Below, piece by piece: positions 5,441 through 6,176 of a stretch of DNA of 6,176 nucleotides. The notes under the pieces were generated by a model. That model had not been told where the DNA came from, did no database searches, and saw only the letters and a program-made list of their open reading frames with translations. Made by a program: the position numbers and the translations under genes. Source of the DNA: Treponema sp. (lineage in GTDB: Bacteria; Spirochaetota; Spirochaetia; Treponematales; Breznakiellaceae); contig JAISWN010000173.1 in NCBI GenBank assembly GCA_031271075.1, positions 1 through 6,176 on the forward strand, read 5' to 3'. Position 1 is the first letter of the stretch; the number at the start of each line of letters is the position of its first letter.

Positions 5441-5450
5441 CCTCCTCCTC
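5441..5450 (-). promoter_or_regulatory. Very strong ribosome binding site of kduI
   Basis: On the minus strand the leader reads GAGGAGGAGG and then AGAGAGAAC before the ATG at 5429-5431. The overlapping AGGAGG cores (three GGAGG registers) give near-ideal spacing and suggest high translation. Confidence 0.8.
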
Positions 5451-5463
5451 TGCTAAATTAATA

Positions 5464-5490
5464 GTTTCAAAACCAACCGGGTTTTGGAAC
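5464..5490. promoter_or_regulatory. 27-bp interrupted palindrome, candidate operator of the kduI promoter
   Basis: GTTTCAAAACC (5464-5474) and GGTTTTGGAAC (5480-5490) pair at 10 of 11 positions around the 5-nt centre AACCG. It lies 33-59 nt upstream of the kduI ATG and just downstream of the predicted promoter, where a repressor of the LacI, GntR or IclR/KdgR type would block transcription. It is also a possible hairpin in the leader, or the terminator of the upstream kinase gene, but there is no T-run on the minus strand. Confidence 0.5.
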
Positions 5491-5505
5491 AGGCTTAGTT
5501 ATCCA

Positions 5506-5534
5506 AGTCTATGTGGGGCTGTATAAATTGTCAA
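5506..5534 (-). promoter_or_regulatory. Predicted sigma70-type promoter for kduI-kduD
   Basis: On the minus strand TTGACA (5534-5529, a perfect -35) is separated by 17 nt from TAGACT (5511-5506, four of six -10 bases including the key T1, A2 and T6). Transcription should start near 5499, leaving a leader of about 68 nt that contains the palindrome. The -35 box overlaps the stop codon of the upstream kinase gene. Confidence 0.55.
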
Positions 5535-6176
5535 TCAAGGTCCCTTTTGAGCCATTCCCAAACCAGGGGGACAAGGTCCCTTTCCCCGAAAGCCCCGGCT
5601 TTGGTCACCATAAAACCGCCGCCCCTGGGCCCTTCCCCCCGGGCAAGAACCACTCCCGGCCGGATCTCCGAGAGGGGGGTGATACAGTCGTATTCCAGGG
5701 CCCTGGCTATGCCCAGGAGGGTGTCTCCCCCGAAAACCACCAGGCAGAGCGGCCCGGTGCGGGGCAGGATCTTTTGCAAGAGGGATCCGAGTTTCCCGGA
5801 GACGTTTTCCATGGCCTCAGGTTCCCCGGTTTCCGGCAGGGCCCCTGCCGGGGTTTCCCCGGTCTCGCGGGTCTCGCCAGTCTCGGCGGTTTCCCCGGAA
5901 TTCGCCGGGCTTTCAGCGGCGGGCGGCCCTTCCATGGCCATGCGGGTTCCCAGGATGCAGATACCCTTTTCCACAAGAAGATCCGCGCATTGCCTGGCCA
6001 GGTCTTGCGCCTCCTCCGAATCAAGCCACCCGGGGGCGCTTAACTTTTCGCCCTCCACCGGAAGGCCCGCTATACCCCCGTCCATGGCGTGTTTTACCTG
6101 CTCCCGGGAAAGGGGATGCCGGCTCCCGGCCAGAACCAGAACCGGTAAGTCCGGGCGGGGGCGCCGGTCTTTTTCA
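5531..6176 (-). CDS. DUF1537 four-carbon acid sugar kinase-like protein, N-terminal part outside the window
   Basis: C-terminal portion of a DUF1537 protein. The family phosphorylates four-carbon acid sugars such as (3-oxo)tetronates with ATP, usually ahead of an aldolase or PdxA-like dehydrogenase. The frame is open to the window edge; the first residues, RPDLPVLVLAGSRHPLSREQ, fit the conserved GSxxPxTxxQ segment, so the ATG at 6085 is internal. Further on come GPLCLVVFGGDTLLGIARAL (GGDT nucleotide-binding loop), LSEIRPGVVLARGEG and GGFMVTKAGAFGERD (the conserved KxGxFG motif), then the end at WLKRDLD. Between the sub-domains lies an extra Glu/Thr/Gly-rich stretch built of ETx tandem repeats. 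The stop lies 99 nt before kduI, with a separate promoter between. Neither the substrate nor a link to uronate catabolism can be read from the sequence. Confidence 0.85.
   Translation of the reverse strand, partial: EKDRRPRPDLPVLVLAGSRHPLSREQVKHAMDGGIAGLPVEGEKLSAPGWLDSEEAQDLARQCADLLVEKGICILGTRMAMEGPPAAESPANSGETAETGETRETGETPAGALPETGEPEAMENVSGKLGSLLQKILPRTGPLCLVVFGGDTLLGIARALEYDCITPLSEIRPGVVLARGEGPRGGGFMVTKAGAFGERDLVPLVWEWLKRDLD
5833..5851. repeat. Perfect 8-bp inverted repeat beside the ETx array
   Basis: CCGGCAGG (5833-5840) and CCTGCCGG (5844-5851) pair perfectly around a 3-nt loop (GCC). The repeat lies inside the kinase coding region for PAGALPE, directly next to the 9-bp tandem repeats. 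A strong hairpin here could have promoted polymerase slippage in the array. Confidence 0.55.
5849..5893 (-). repeat. Five 9-bp tandem repeats (ETx) in the DUF1537 gene
   Basis: Read on the minus strand, five successive 9-nt units of the form GARACYNNN encode ETA-ETG-ETR-ETG-ETP. The frame is preserved. The stretch sits in a low-complexity linker (about NSGETAE to GEPEA) that I would not expect in a typical DUF1537 protein. The units differ at several bases, so the array is not freshly expanded. Confidence 0.8.

Noticed and set aside
4697..5461. Plus-strand 254-codon open frame opposite kduI
   Set aside because: It mirrors KduI codons (many His/Val/Gly) and has no domain of its own; KduI has an intact zinc site and normal length.
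5536..5583. 12-bp direct repeat CAAGGTCCCTTT at 5536-5547 and 5572-5583
   Set aside because: Both copies encode the (K/E)RDL motif at the kinase C-terminus in frame; a coding coincidence or small duplication is enough to explain it.

Overview
This window looks like chromosomal DNA from a fairly GC-rich, probably anaerobic, Gram-negative bacterium. The best guess is a spirochaete of the Treponema group, such as the termite-gut lineages. This rests on resemblance of the transposase remnant and the QueH/TcdA/TtcA-type proteins to family members I remember from that group, so it is an inference. I see no tRNA, rRNA or CRISPR. Nearly all of the window is coding, and most of it lies on the minus strand.

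Layout, left to right. Positions 1-559 (+) carry a type II toxin-antitoxin pair of the HigBA kind: a RelE/HigB-like toxin whose 5' end lies outside the window, overlapping by ATGA an XRE-family HTH antitoxin. Positions 589 to about 1156 (-) hold a broken IS200-like/REP-associated (Y1) transposase with a frameshift, an apparent internal deletion and a damaged HUH motif. Next to it is a pair of 10-bp direct repeats, one overlapping the stop codon of the next gene. Positions 1175-3685 (-) form a tightly overlapping four-gene block. In transcription order it is a small four-cysteine TSCPD-domain protein, QueH (queuosine at tRNA position 34), a TcdA/CsdL-type E1-like enzyme (cyclic t6A at position 37) and a TtcA-type PP-loop enzyme (2-thiocytidine at position 32). 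The junctions are ATGA, GTGA and TTGA. The three recognisable enzymes all act on the tRNA anticodon loop, which makes the unassigned TSCPD protein a candidate partner in that work.

Positions 3719-5431 (-) hold kduD and kduI, two consecutive steps converting the unsaturated-uronate product 5-keto-4-deoxyuronate to 2-keto-3-deoxygluconate in pectin-, alginate- or glycosaminoglycan-type polysaccharide use. A good sigma70-like promoter, a 27-bp interrupted palindrome (candidate operator) and a very strong ribosome binding site precede kduI. Positions 5531-6176 (-) carry the C-terminal part of a DUF1537 (four-carbon acid sugar kinase-like) protein that runs off the right edge.

The more unusual signals are the anticodon-loop modification operon with its TSCPD gene, short tandem-repeat insertions inside two ordinary enzymes (QueH and the DUF1537 kinase), the palindromic element downstream of the kduI promoter, and the repeats at the transposase remnant. 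I found no clear new defence or mobile system. The strongest candidate for something undescribed is the role of the TSCPD protein.
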